Assembly (NCBI RefSeq): GCF_004361855.1
Contig: NZ_SNWQ01000029.1
Coordinates: 1 to 64,000 of the forward strand
Direction: 5' to 3'
DNA: 64,000 nucleotides
Origin: Kribbella caucasensis
GTDB taxonomy: Bacteria; Actinomycetota; Actinomycetes; Propionibacteriales; Kribbellaceae
The first letter of the stretch is position 1. Each line of letters starts with the position of its first letter. This document shows positions 49,237-57,923 of this stretch, piece by piece. The position numbers and the translations under genes were made by a program. Below the pieces are notes generated by a model that worked only from the letters and a program-made list of their open reading frames with translations, did not search any database and was not told where the DNA came from.

Positions 49237-49926
49237 GGTCTCGAGGTAGGTGATCACGGCAAGCACCCGGCGATGGTCATCACCGGTCTCGGGCAGGCTC
49301 AGCTTGGCGAGGATGTGCCGGACGTGCTTCTCCACGGTCGCCTCGGTCACCCAGATCCGGCGGGCGATGCCGGCGTTCGACCGTCCCTCCGCCATCAGCG
49401 CGAGCACCTCGTGCTCCCGCGGGGAGAGGCCGGCCAGCGGGTCGTTCTGCCGCCTGGCGCTCACCAGCTCCTGTACCAGTGCCGGGTCCAGCACCGAACC
49501 ACCCCGGACGATCCGCTCCAGCGTCTCGATGAACTCGCCCACATCCGTCACGCGACTCTTCAGCAAGTACCCGACCCGCTGGCCGGACGCCAGCAGCTCC
49601 ATCGCGTGCTCGACCTCCGCGTGAGCCGACAGCACCAAGATCCCGGTGGCCGGGAACTCGGTGCGAATCTCGCGGGCGGCGTCGAGTCCTTCCGTCGTGT
49701 TCGTCGGCGGCATCCGGATGTCCACCACCACCAGTTCCGGCTTCAACTCACGGACCAGCGGGAGGATCCACTCACTGTCGCCGGTCTGCCCGACGACCTC
49801 GAACCCCGACCGCTCGAGCAGACTGGCCAGCCCCTCGCGCAGAAGGACGTCGTCCTCAGCCAGGAGCACGCGGGTACCGGCTGCGGCGTCGCTCCCCCGT
49901 AGCTCACCTGACGGCTTGATCGTCAT
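49231..49926 (-). CDS. NarL/FixJ-family response regulator
   Basis: Response regulator of 231 residues. The receiver has acidic residues ED at 24-26, phosphoacceptor D69 in LVVVDIRMPP and Lys in GYLLKSRV. The LuxR helix-turn-helix is at about 165-210 (LSPREHEVLALMAEGRSNAGIARRIWVTEATVEKHVRHIL). It has the size and spacing of regulators paired with HisKA_3 kinases. The GAF-type HisKA_3 kinase at 51724-53277, encoded divergently 1.8 kb away, is the most likely partner. Confidence 0.93.
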   Translation of the reverse strand: MTIKPSGELRGSDAAAGTRVLLAEDDVLLREGLASLLERSGFEVVGQTGDSEWILPLVRELKPELVVVDIRMPPTNTTEGLDAAREIRTEFPATGILVLSAHAEVEHAMELLASGQRVGYLLKSRVTDVGEFIETLERIVRGGSVLDPALVQELVSARRQNDPLAGLSPREHEVLALMAEGRSNAGIARRIWVTEATVEKHVRHILAKLSLPETGDDHRRVLAVITYLETR

Positions 49927-49961
49927 TCCGTCAGTATCGCCCCGGTGTCCGGGCTGAGATC

Positions 49962-50354
49962 TCAGGGACTACGCGGGCCGCTCTGGTCCTGGGTTCCGTC
50001 GAGGATCCGGCGGATGGCAATGGCCGACAACTGCGACTTGGGCAGGTACGCCGCAGCCGGGGCGGCCCCTAGCAACTCCCACAGGTCTTCCTCGGCATAG
50101 GTGGAAATCAGGATCACCCTCGACTGGTCCACGGTCGCCTCCCGCTGGAATCGCTGGGCGAGGTCGAAGCCGCTCTCGCTGCCCAGATTCACGTCGACGA
50201 GGACGACATCGGGATCGGCGTCCGCCATTCGTCGCAGGGCCTCCTCGGTCGTCGAGGCAACGCCCACCACGGCGCACCCTTCCCGTTCGAGCAGGGTTTG
50301 GGCAGCGGTGAGGAAGTGCGGGCTGTCGTCGACGATGAAGCAGCGCAGGGCCAT
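49962..50354 (-). CDS. Stand-alone receiver (REC) domain protein
   Basis: Single-domain response regulator of 130 residues with no output domain: acidic pair DD at 9-10, phosphoacceptor D54 in VVLVDVNLG, conserved Thr/Ser in ILISTY and Lys in AYLPKSQLS. The start ATG at 50354 is chosen because the upstream extension has no family sequence. It lies 36 bp upstream of the NarL-type regulator gene and opposite the FIST-GAF kinase operon, and may compete for or relay phosphate from that kinase. Confidence 0.88.
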   Translation of the reverse strand: MALRCFIVDDSPHFLTAAQTLLEREGCAVVGVASTTEEALRRMADADPDVVLVDVNLGSESGFDLAQRFQREATVDQSRVILISTYAEEDLWELLGAAPAAAYLPKSQLSAIAIRRILDGTQDQSGPRSP

Positions 50355-50558
50355 GGCACTAGGATCGCGTGCCTCAGGTCCCCCGCACATTCCCGCTAAC
50401 TGGACTCTTCCGCCGAGCCGACTACTGACAGTGCCGATTGACTGCCTCCCTGAGTTCACCACGATCGGTTGCTGCTGCTCATTGAGTGGCGGCAATGGCT
50501 CTTGTAGCGTCAAGAGCGGAGTCGCTGGTCAGGGCTCCCGCGGTGCGTGAGGGGTGGC

Positions 50559-51722
50559 GTGCAAGCTGCTCGGTGGATGGCAGTCGGATCCGCCCACGGT
50601 CTCGAGACGCGAGCCGGGGCGCGGGCGCTCGACGATGCGCTGGTCCGGGACGACCCGAAGCTCCTGATCGTCTTCTGCTCCCAGTCGCACGACCTGCACG
50701 CTCTGCTGGCCGAGATCCGGGAGCGGGCACCCGGCGTACCGCTGATCGGCTGTACGACCGCAGGCGAGATCGCGACGTCCGGACCGAGCGAGGCGAGTGT
50801 CGTCGTCACCGCACTCGGCGGCGACGGCTTCGCGGCCCAGACCGCCGCCGCCACCCAGGCATCGCGGGATCTTCGGGCAGCCGGAGCGCGAGTGGCCCGA
50901 TGTCTGCCGATCCGGGAAGACCTCCCGCACAAGGTTCTCATCCTGCTCACCGACGGGCTGGCGGGCGATCAGCAGGAGATCGTTCGAGGCGCGTACGGCG
51001 TACTCGGGGCTGCCGTGCCGCTGGTAGGCGGCTGTGCCGGTGACGACCTGAAGATGACCCGCACGCACCAGCTGCACGACGACCAGGTGCTGACGGACTC
51101 GGTCGTCGCCGCCGGGCTCGCCTCGGACGCGCCGTTCGGGATCGGTGTGCGACACGGCTGGCGAAGGGTCGGCGAGCCGATGCTCGTCACCGCCAGCGCC
51201 GCCAACCGGGTGTACACCCTCGACGACCGGCCGGCGCTGGACGCCTACCTCAAGCACCTTGGCCTCGATCCGTCGATCAGCAGCAATCACCGATGGCTGG
51301 CGCGACTGGCGCTCACCCACCCGCTCGGCCTCGGCCGGCCGAGCGGTGAGGACGAGGTGCGCCTGATCAGCGGCGGGGACTTCGTCGAGCGATCGCTGTC
51401 CTGCATGGCCGAGGTTCCGCAGGGCGCCCTGGTCTGGATCATGGAGGGTGACGAGACATCGGTGCTCGAGGCAACCGAAGCGGCCTGCGGCGACTCACTT
51501 GCCGCACTCGAGGGGAAGCAGCCGCTGGGCGTGATCGCGTTCGACTGCATCGCCAGGCGCGGCGTCCTCGGGGACGCCGGGATCAGGACCGAGATCAACC
51601 GGCTCGCGGCGGTCACGGTCGGCGCGCCGGTCGCGGGCTTCTACACCTATGGCGAGATCGCGCGGACGCGCGGCCTGCGGGGCTTCCACAACCAGACCTT
51701 GGTTGTTCTGTCGGTCGGCTGA
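50559..51722 (+). CDS. FIST-domain sensor protein
   Basis: Protein of about 387 residues with the FIST N- and C-terminal domains (F-box and intracellular signal transduction). Segments include PLIGCTTAGEIATSGPSEASVVVTALGGDG, PLVGGCAGDDLKMTRTHQLHDDQVLTDSVVAAGL and VGAPVAGFYTYGEIARTRGLRGFHNQTLVVLS, the last being the FIST_C signature. FIST proteins bind small ligands, probably amino acids, and feed signal-transduction proteins. I chose the GTG at 50559 with GAGGGG upstream; starts at 50547 and 50577 are alternatives. The kinase gene starts one base after its stop, so the two proteins probably work together. Confidence 0.85.
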   Translation: MQAARWMAVGSAHGLETRAGARALDDALVRDDPKLLIVFCSQSHDLHALLAEIRERAPGVPLIGCTTAGEIATSGPSEASVVVTALGGDGFAAQTAAATQASRDLRAAGARVARCLPIREDLPHKVLILLTDGLAGDQQEIVRGAYGVLGAAVPLVGGCAGDDLKMTRTHQLHDDQVLTDSVVAAGLASDAPFGIGVRHGWRRVGEPMLVTASAANRVYTLDDRPALDAYLKHLGLDPSISSNHRWLARLALTHPLGLGRPSGEDEVRLISGGDFVERSLSCMAEVPQGALVWIMEGDETSVLEATEAACGDSLAALEGKQPLGVIAFDCIARRGVLGDAGIRTEINRLAAVTVGAPVAGFYTYGEIARTRGLRGFHNQTLVVLSVG

Positions 51723-51723
51723 G

Positions 51724-53277
51724 ATGGACGTCGCGGCCTGGTCGACCCAGCAGCTCGCCGAGTTCGTCGCCATCGTCTCGACCGCGCGGAGCGAGAAGGA
51801 GGCCGCCCACGTGGCGGTCGAACGGGCGGCCGAGGCCTTGGACGCCGATGTGGCCGCGATCGTGTGCGCCGGCGACCTCATTGCGGCTGTCGGCTATCCG
51901 GAGGGCGCCGTGCCCGTCGGCGACCTCGCAGCCGCCAGGCCCGGTACGACGTACGCGCGGCAACTCGAAGTACCGGGAGTAGGCAAGTGCGAGGCGGCGT
52001 CGGCCCTGCTCGAACATCCACCGGGCGCGACGATGGTCGTGGCGCGGCTGGACCGCCTGACCCGTGAGGAAACCGGCCTGATGCGCGGGATGGCCAGGGT
52101 CACCGCGATCACGATGCGCATGCTCCGGGTGCTGGACGACGAGCGCACCGCGCGCAAAGAGATCGAGCGACTCGCCCACGAGCAGGCGGCCTTGCGCAAC
52201 GTCGCGACGCTGGTCGCCACCGGCCCCTCCCCCGACGAGATTTTCGCGGCGGTGGCACAGGAGGTCGGACAGCTCTTGAATGCGGACTTCACCGAGCTGA
52301 CCCGGTTCGTCCCCAGCGCGGCCGTCGCCGTGGTGGCCGCCTGGAGCAAGACCGGCGAGCCGGTCCCCCTCGCCGGCCCCAAACCTCTCGGCGGGCACAA
52401 CCTGACCACCCTCATCCACGAGACCCACCGGCCGGAACGGCTCGAGTACGACGACAGCGGACCGCCGGCCGCCGCGACCGGCGGGGTCCGGATCCGGTCG
52501 GCGGTCGGGGTCCCGATCAACGTCGAAGGTCAGCTGTGGGGAGTGATAGCCGTCGGTACGGCGGGCTACGAGCAACCGCCTCCCGATACCGAGTCGCGAC
52601 TGGCCGACTTCACCGAACTCGTGGCGACCGCGATCGCGAACGCCGGAGCACAGACCGAGCTGAAGGCGTCCCGCTCGCGGATCGTGGCCAGCGCCGACGA
52701 GACCCGGCGCCGGATCGAGCGCGATCTCCATGACGGCGCGCAGCAACGCCTGGTCTCGCTCGCACTGCGACTGAGGGCGGCTCAGGAAACCGTGCCACCC
52801 GAGCTGGACGAGCTCTCCGCGCACCTGGACAGCGTGGCCGGCGAGCTGACGACGGCACTCGACGAACTCCGGGAGATGGCCCGCGGCATCCATCCGACGA
52901 TCCTCGCCGAAGGTGGACTCGCCCCTGCGTTGAAGAGCCTTGCTCGCCGTTCATCCGTACCGGTCGACCTGCGGGTGGCGGCGAAGGGACGCCTCCCCGA
53001 ACGGGTCGAGGTGACGGCGTACTACGTAGTGTCCGAAGCACTCACGAACGCGGCCAAGCATGCGCAGGCCTCCGCCATCCACGTCCAGGTCGACCCGATC
53101 GACGGCATCCTGCGGCTCGCGGTCAGCGACGACGGTATCGGCGGAGCAGATCCCGAGGGAGGCTCCGGCCTGGTCGGACTCAGGGACCGGGTCGAAGCCG
53201 CCGGCGGCCGACTAACCGTCCAGAGCCCTCCCGGCCAAGGCACCCGCCTCACCGTCGACCTCCCACTCGGACAGTAG
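51724..53277 (+). CDS. GAF-domain sensor histidine kinase, HisKA_3 family
   Basis: Soluble histidine kinase of 517 residues with no membrane helices. An N-terminal GAF-like domain (about 10-140) and a second GAF domain (about 160-310, IRSAVGVPINVEGQLWGVIAVGTAGYE) precede the H-box IERDLHDGAQQRLVSL with H336. The HATPase part has ALTNAAKHAQAS, DDGIGGADPEGGSGLVGLRDRV and GQGTRLTVDLPL. The ATG at 51724 follows the FIST gene stop by one base. It likely phosphorylates the NarL-type regulator at 49231-49926. Two GAF domains plus a FIST partner suggest sensing of an intracellular ligand. Confidence 0.93.
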   Translation: MDVAAWSTQQLAEFVAIVSTARSEKEAAHVAVERAAEALDADVAAIVCAGDLIAAVGYPEGAVPVGDLAAARPGTTYARQLEVPGVGKCEAASALLEHPPGATMVVARLDRLTREETGLMRGMARVTAITMRMLRVLDDERTARKEIERLAHEQAALRNVATLVATGPSPDEIFAAVAQEVGQLLNADFTELTRFVPSAAVAVVAAWSKTGEPVPLAGPKPLGGHNLTTLIHETHRPERLEYDDSGPPAAATGGVRIRSAVGVPINVEGQLWGVIAVGTAGYEQPPPDTESRLADFTELVATAIANAGAQTELKASRSRIVASADETRRRIERDLHDGAQQRLVSLALRLRAAQETVPPELDELSAHLDSVAGELTTALDELREMARGIHPTILAEGGLAPALKSLARRSSVPVDLRVAAKGRLPERVEVTAYYVVSEALTNAAKHAQASAIHVQVDPIDGILRLAVSDDGIGGADPEGGSGLVGLRDRVEAAGGRLTVQSPPGQGTRLTVDLPLGQ

Positions 53278-53349
53278 CCCGCCCGGACCTATTCAGCGGG
53301 CGCTCCCCCGGGTCTACTCTGAGGGAGTCCGAAGGATCTGTGAGTTGCC

Positions 53350-54027
53350 ATGGCTGAGCTCGTGGTGGGCGCGATCATGACGCGCAATCCGGTGGCCGTG
53401 CGTCCCGGCACCTTGTTCAAGGATGTCGTGTGCGCCCTGCTGGCAGGCGAGGTATGCGCTGTCCCGGTGATCGATGAGGGCCGCAAGCTCGTCGGCATCG
53501 TTGCCGAGGGCGACATCCTGGCCAATCTCGAATTCCATGGTGGTCTTGACCCAGCGCCGATCCTCCGCACCGGCGACGGGCGCAAGCGTTGGCGCATGGC
53601 CGCGGCAACCACCGCTGCCGAACTCATGGCGAACGCACCCTGTGTCGTCCGCGTCGATACGTGCACCGATCGGGCGGCCCGCGCACTCGCTCACTCGCGA
53701 CAGCACTTGCTGTGTGTCGTCGATAACGAGCTGCGACTGGTCGGAGTGGTCACCGCGCGAAACCTGCTCACCCTGTACCAACGATCCGACGACAGCATCG
53801 CGGCCGAAGTCACGGCCCTTCTGACCGCTCACCAAGGCCGCCCAGCCCGAACACCAGCCGACATCACGATCAACGTGTGCCACGGGGTCGTCGTACTCGC
53901 CGGCTCCCTCACCTATCGCAGCCGGGTGGAACAAGCCGGTCTCGTGACCTCACACGTCGCCGGTGTCGTTGCCGTTCACAACCAGCTGACCTACGAAGTC
54001 GACGACATGCTGGTCACCGGCTTCTGA
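53350..54027 (+). CDS. CBS-pair and BON-domain protein
   Basis: Protein of 225 residues. Two CBS motifs form a Bateman pair: about 1-60 (VGAIMTRNPVAVRPGTLFKDVVCALLAGEVCAVPVIDEGRKLVGIVAEGDIL) and 90-145 (MANAPCVVRVDTCTDRAARALAHSRQHLLCVVDNELRLVGVVTARNLL). A BON-like domain (about 150-215) ends it: ITINVCHGVVVLAGSLTYRSRVEQAG. Bateman pairs bind adenine nucleotides; BON domains bind membranes. Proteins of this layout are often stress- or hypoxia-induced in actinobacteria. Its end overlaps the convergent large NTPase gene by 14 bp. Confidence 0.88.
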   Translation: MAELVVGAIMTRNPVAVRPGTLFKDVVCALLAGEVCAVPVIDEGRKLVGIVAEGDILANLEFHGGLDPAPILRTGDGRKRWRMAAATTAAELMANAPCVVRVDTCTDRAARALAHSRQHLLCVVDNELRLVGVVTARNLLTLYQRSDDSIAAEVTALLTAHQGRPARTPADITINVCHGVVVLAGSLTYRSRVEQAGLVTSHVAGVVAVHNQLTYEVDDMLVTGF

Positions 54028-56179
54028 GCACCTGGTGACGTGCCAGCACCTCACCGATGCCGATGGCCGGTGGGCGCGGTGTGCTCGCTGCGAGATCGCT
54101 GAGCCGGACGGCGAACGTCGTCCGATCGTCGAGGGTCGAGGCCGTACGGCGCCAGCAGGTGAGCACGATCGGATCCAGCACCGCCTTGCCGAATGACCGG
54201 CGAATCTCCCACAGCGCGGTGGCCCATTGCAGCCCGGTCAGGTGTGAGCTGTCGAAGGTCTTCTGCATCAGAGCGGTTCCACTGGTGAGGTCGATGAACC
54301 CCGAGCGTGGGTCGTCGGCGTAGCTGCAGGGCAGGTAGTAGGCGAGCCCGGCCTCGATCGCCTGGACGTCACGGGTCCAGGCGTCCCGCGGAACCCCGAT
54401 GAGTTCCTCCAGCATCCAGTGGCTGTACTCGTGCAGTACGACGCCCTGGTACCTGGCGGCCTGTGCACCGAGGACCAGCCGATCCATCGCCGGCTCGGGG
54501 TAGGCGACCTGTTGGGCCGGATCGATGTGGAGAATCGGCACTTGGCCGAGTGGAGCCCGGCAGTCGGCGATGAACTGCCGGTAGCCGCGCAGTACCGAGG
54601 TGAGGTCGGCTTTCAGGTCATCGGTGGCGGCACCGCTGAATCTCACGATCGCGTCAGCACCACGCTCGGATTCCGTGAGGGGTGCGAAGATCCGGCGGGC
54701 GGAGGCCCTTGCAGCTTTGTCGCTCCAGAGTTCGGCTTCCTTCGACTTGGTCTTACTTCCCTGCTGTCGTAGTAAGGCGCTGAGCCCGTACATCGCGGCT
54801 GGATCGCCGGCGTCCGCGGCTGCCCGCCACCAGTGTTCGGCCACCGCCTGGGACGCCTGGTCATCCCGGCGATAATTCAGCAGACCGAGGTTGAACAGTG
54901 CGACCGGGTGCTGCGACCGTTGCCAGATCGTCTTGGCCTCGTCCAGATCGCCCAGCCTGGTCGCCGACAGGCCGACGTTGACCAGGGCGTCGGCGCCGGT
55001 GTTCTCAGGGATGAGTCGCCACAACAGCTCCGGGATGGGCCGCCGCTCGGCCGTCACATGGTCGACCACGTAGTCGGGCGCCCGATATCCGTCCGGCAGG
55101 CGATCCAGCAGCGCAAGCCCGCCGGCCAGTTTGCCGGTTGCCCACTCGAAGGCGGCATCCTGTTCGGCCGCGTCGCCGGCCAAGGCCGCCGACCGAGGCG
55201 GCAGGTACGCCGGCAACAGGTCGACCAGCACTTGGCGTGGCGCCGGGCTCGGAACCCCGGCGCGTCGCCAATCGGCCGCGGCCCGCACCAGCGCGTGCCC
55301 GATCGGTCGTTGGAGGACGGCGACGTCGAAGGTGCTCAGTGCCGGCGTGGCACCGCCGAGGAAGGTCGGCAGGCCGTGCTGATGGGCGCCGTCCCGTACG
55401 GCGGCAGGCAGCGCGACGTCTGCGCTATCGAGTTCGCCATCGGCCCAATCCACCACGACCGGATGGCCGAACCATTCGAGGACGTCGGAGTCGACGGACT
55501 GCAAGCCATCGTGAGGCAGTAGCGCTTCGTAGGCGTTCAGCCGGACCGTGGCGATGACCACCGTTTCGTCCTCGCAGAACGCGCGGAGGTCGTCGACGCT
55601 GAGCCCGGCCGAACCCAGGAACAGATCCAGACGGTCGAGCCACACGACCAATCGGTTGGGCTTGATCCCCTGGCTCAGCAGGTGATGCAGGGCAGCGCCG
55701 TCCTTGGGCTTGAACAGCTGATGGTCGCCGAAGAGCGTTTGGGCGACGTGCACTGCCATTCGGGTCTTGCCCGACATCGCCTTACCAACAATCAGGACCC
55801 GTCCACGCTGCTGTACTGCGTCAGAAAGCTGCGGCTCCGCAGCGCGGGCGACGTACCCCACTTCGACCAGCGCCGGATGGACGCCTGCATAGCCCAGGTC
55901 TACATTCCCCACTCGTGGCAGCTCGTCCAGCGCGCCCGCCACGTGCGCGCGCCTAGCCGATGCCACCGTGTCATCCAGCAGCCGTCCGGCCCGCAACTCC
56001 GCAACGAGCAACCCTGACATGACACCCAGCGCACCCGCCAGCGCTTCCAACCACGGCGGGCTGTCCGTGAAGCCGGCGAGGACCACAGCCGGAAGGGCAC
56101 CGCACACAGCCACGACCAGCAACCACCAGGAGCGCTCGCGCCCCTTGGTCGCAAGCCACAGCCCTGGCCGGTGCCCCAC
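54014..56179 (-). CDS. Membrane P-loop NTPase with Sel1/TPR-like repeats and HExxH metallopeptidase-like domain
   Basis: Protein of 721 residues. Two membrane helices (about 17-37 and 42-62) lead to a P-loop NTPase: Walker A GKAMSGKT (132-139), Walker B LVVWLDRLD (about 177-185) and a sensor-like VVIATVRLNAYEALL (207-221). Helical repeats (about 397-495: DALVNVGLSATRLGDLDEAK, ALFNLGLLNYRR and EHWWRAAADAGDPAAMYGLS) resemble Sel1/TPR units. The C-terminus has VVLHEYSHWMLEE, an HExxH zinc site (H583, H587) with a likely third ligand E609 in VQAIEAGLAYYL, then QWATALWEIRRSFGK, as in fungalysin/M36- and thermolysin-type enzymes. NTPase-plus-repeat proteins of this style are common in actinobacteria; the added metallopeptidase domain is what is unusual. 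Starts at GTG 56179. Confidence 0.8.
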   Translation of the reverse strand: MGHRPGLWLATKGRERSWWLLVVAVCGALPAVVLAGFTDSPPWLEALAGALGVMSGLLVAELRAGRLLDDTVASARRAHVAGALDELPRVGNVDLGYAGVHPALVEVGYVARAAEPQLSDAVQQRGRVLIVGKAMSGKTRMAVHVAQTLFGDHQLFKPKDGAALHHLLSQGIKPNRLVVWLDRLDLFLGSAGLSVDDLRAFCEDETVVIATVRLNAYEALLPHDGLQSVDSDVLEWFGHPVVVDWADGELDSADVALPAAVRDGAHQHGLPTFLGGATPALSTFDVAVLQRPIGHALVRAAADWRRAGVPSPAPRQVLVDLLPAYLPPRSAALAGDAAEQDAAFEWATGKLAGGLALLDRLPDGYRAPDYVVDHVTAERRPIPELLWRLIPENTGADALVNVGLSATRLGDLDEAKTIWQRSQHPVALFNLGLLNYRRDDQASQAVAEHWWRAAADAGDPAAMYGLSALLRQQGSKTKSKEAELWSDKAARASARRIFAPLTESERGADAIVRFSGAATDDLKADLTSVLRGYRQFIADCRAPLGQVPILHIDPAQQVAYPEPAMDRLVLGAQAARYQGVVLHEYSHWMLEELIGVPRDAWTRDVQAIEAGLAYYLPCSYADDPRSGFIDLTSGTALMQKTFDSSHLTGLQWATALWEIRRSFGKAVLDPIVLTCWRRTASTLDDRTTFAVRLSDLAASTPRPPAIGIGEVLARHQVLRSR

Positions 56180-56269
56180 CTACCTCACCCCCACCGTCCC
56201 CTCGAGTATGCACCGCAACGACCCTGCCAAAGCGAGATCGCCGAAGCGGCACACCCGAGCAACACCGGG

Positions 56270-57367
56270 TCACGGGTCGAGGCGGTAGAACCGCCAGAAG
56301 TCGTGCTCGATCGGCAAGACGGTCGTCGTTGCGAATCCAGCCGCATCCGCGTAGCGGCGCAGGGTGTCCGGACGCATGACCGAGCCTGTTCCCGCCGAGC
56401 CCGGCTCGGTGAGCGCAGCGGGTAGGCAGTGCAGCGCACTCCAGCCGTAGTTGAACCGCTCCAGCTCGTCGCCGGGCGCGATGAACGTCTCCGCCACCTT
56501 CTCGTCGGCGACCAGCACCGCGCCGGCTCGGGTGAGCAGCGCGCGGGCCGCCCTTAACGCTGCGACCGGATCGGCCATGTCGTGCACGGTCTCGAAGAAC
56601 GTCACCAGGTCGTACCGGCCGGCCAGGTCCGGGCTGCCGGCGTCCCGGTTCCCGAAGGAAACCCGGTCCGCGACGCCTGCGATCGAGGCGTTGCGGCGGG
56701 CCTCGGCGACCGACGCCTGGTCGAGATCGATGCCGTCGACCAGTACGGCGGGATAGGCCCGTGCGAACGCGATGCTGGACCAGCCGCTGCCACAGCCGAG
56801 ATCGGCGACGCGGGCCGGATCGACCGTGCGCCGCAGCCGTGCCTCAATGTCCGGCAGTGCCGAGATCCAGTCGGCGGCCAACTGGTGCAGGAACATGGGC
56901 CGATTGAGCCGTGCGATCCCAACACGCAGATCAGCGCCGTACGCCGCATACGGCACCCCGCCCCCGGTCCGGAACGCGTCGAGCACCGCCGGCATCGTTT
57001 GGCCGAGGCTCGCGAACAGGGACGCCAGCGGCACGAGGTAGTTCAAGCTGTCCAGGTCCGTCATCACCTCGGCCACCCCGCTCGGCAGGCAGTACCGCCG
57101 GGTCAGCGCGTCACCGTCGTCGACGGTGACGTCGATCAGCCCGGCGACCGCCTGCTCCTCCAGCCACTCACGCGCGTATCGCTCGGCGATTCCAGCACGG
57201 GTGGCCAGCTCGACAGGTGTTGCGTCGGGCACCTGCGCCAGAGCCGCGTACAGACCGAGCCGGTCACCGACGTACACGTGCAAGAGTTCCAGGGCACCGA
57301 TCGCCGCGTCGAAGAGCTGCTCGATGGCGCTGTCCCGGCGATCGGTGTCGACGGTCGTCGTGCTCAT
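56270..57367 (-). CDS. Class I SAM-dependent methyltransferase with N-terminal winged helix
   Basis: Protein of 365 residues: an N-terminal winged-helix-like region (about 15-95, GLYAALAQVPDATPVELATRAGIAERYAREWLEEQAVAGLIDV) of the type seen in O-methyltransferases and Rv2258c-like proteins, then a class I methyltransferase fold with SAM motif VADLGCGSGWSSIAFARAYP and DGIDLDQASVAEAR, and YDLVTFFETVHDMADP as motif IV. The ATG at 57367 overlaps the stop of the preceding gene (ATGA). It is the third gene of a three-gene operon with a membrane protein and an ArsM-like methyltransferase. The methyl acceptor is unknown. Confidence 0.88.
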   Translation of the reverse strand: MSTTTVDTDRRDSAIEQLFDAAIGALELLHVYVGDRLGLYAALAQVPDATPVELATRAGIAERYAREWLEEQAVAGLIDVTVDDGDALTRRYCLPSGVAEVMTDLDSLNYLVPLASLFASLGQTMPAVLDAFRTGGGVPYAAYGADLRVGIARLNRPMFLHQLAADWISALPDIEARLRRTVDPARVADLGCGSGWSSIAFARAYPAVLVDGIDLDQASVAEARRNASIAGVADRVSFGNRDAGSPDLAGRYDLVTFFETVHDMADPVAALRAARALLTRAGAVLVADEKVAETFIAPGDELERFNYGWSALHCLPAALTEPGSAGTGSVMRPDTLRRYADAAGFATTTVLPIEHDFWRFYRLDP

Positions 57368-57879
57368 GGTGCCTCGGCTCGGCGGGCCGAACGCAATGCC
57401 AGCAGTGGCCTGAGCGCAATGGCCGCGCCGGCGACGAAGATCGCCGTGGCCAGATAGATCAGGCCGAGGTGGCCGATCGTGTCCAGGCCCCACGGGTAGT
57501 GCGCCGGGAGTGCGACCGCGAGTCCCAGCACCGGTGTGGCAACCGCTGTCACATAGGCCCACAGCAGGCCACGCCGTACGCCGAACCAGGCCAGCGCCGC
57601 GGTCGCCAGTCCGGCGGCTGCGATGAAGCCCGACACGGCGATGTGCAGGTGTGACACGTAGTGGTAGAGGTCGTCGCTGAACGTGCGGATCTCGTCCCGG
57701 GTGACGTCGACCTGCTCAGGTCCGATGCCGAGTTCGAGGAATGCGCCGGTGAAGTTGCGGACGAAGAAAATCACTGCGTACCCGATGAAGGCGAGGCCGG
57801 CCAACGCCATCAGCGCCGACCCCGTCCGCAGCGCCGCGGATTCGGCGGCGATCGATGCGTGGTGTTCCCTTGTTGACAT
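57364..57879 (-). CDS. Predicted four-helix membrane protein
   Basis: Protein of 171 residues with four helices: about 20-40 (GSALMALAGLAFIGYAVIFFV), 78-98 (LHIAVSGFIAAAGLATAALAWF), 103-123 (GLLWAYVTAVATPVLGLAVAL) and 133-155 (GHLGLIYLATAIFVAGAAIAL). I do not recognise a named family. Starts at ATG 57879 with GGAGG 8 nt upstream. Sandwiched between two methyltransferase genes in the same operon, so it may act with them or protect against the same compound. Confidence 0.75.
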   Translation of the reverse strand: MSTREHHASIAAESAALRTGSALMALAGLAFIGYAVIFFVRNFTGAFLELGIGPEQVDVTRDEIRTFSDDLYHYVSHLHIAVSGFIAAAGLATAALAWFGVRRGLLWAYVTAVATPVLGLAVALPAHYPWGLDTIGHLGLIYLATAIFVAGAAIALRPLLALRSARRAEAP

Positions 57880-57923
57880 CACAGATCCTCCCGATCTGCT
57901 CGGTCGAGGTCCTCGACCTGACC

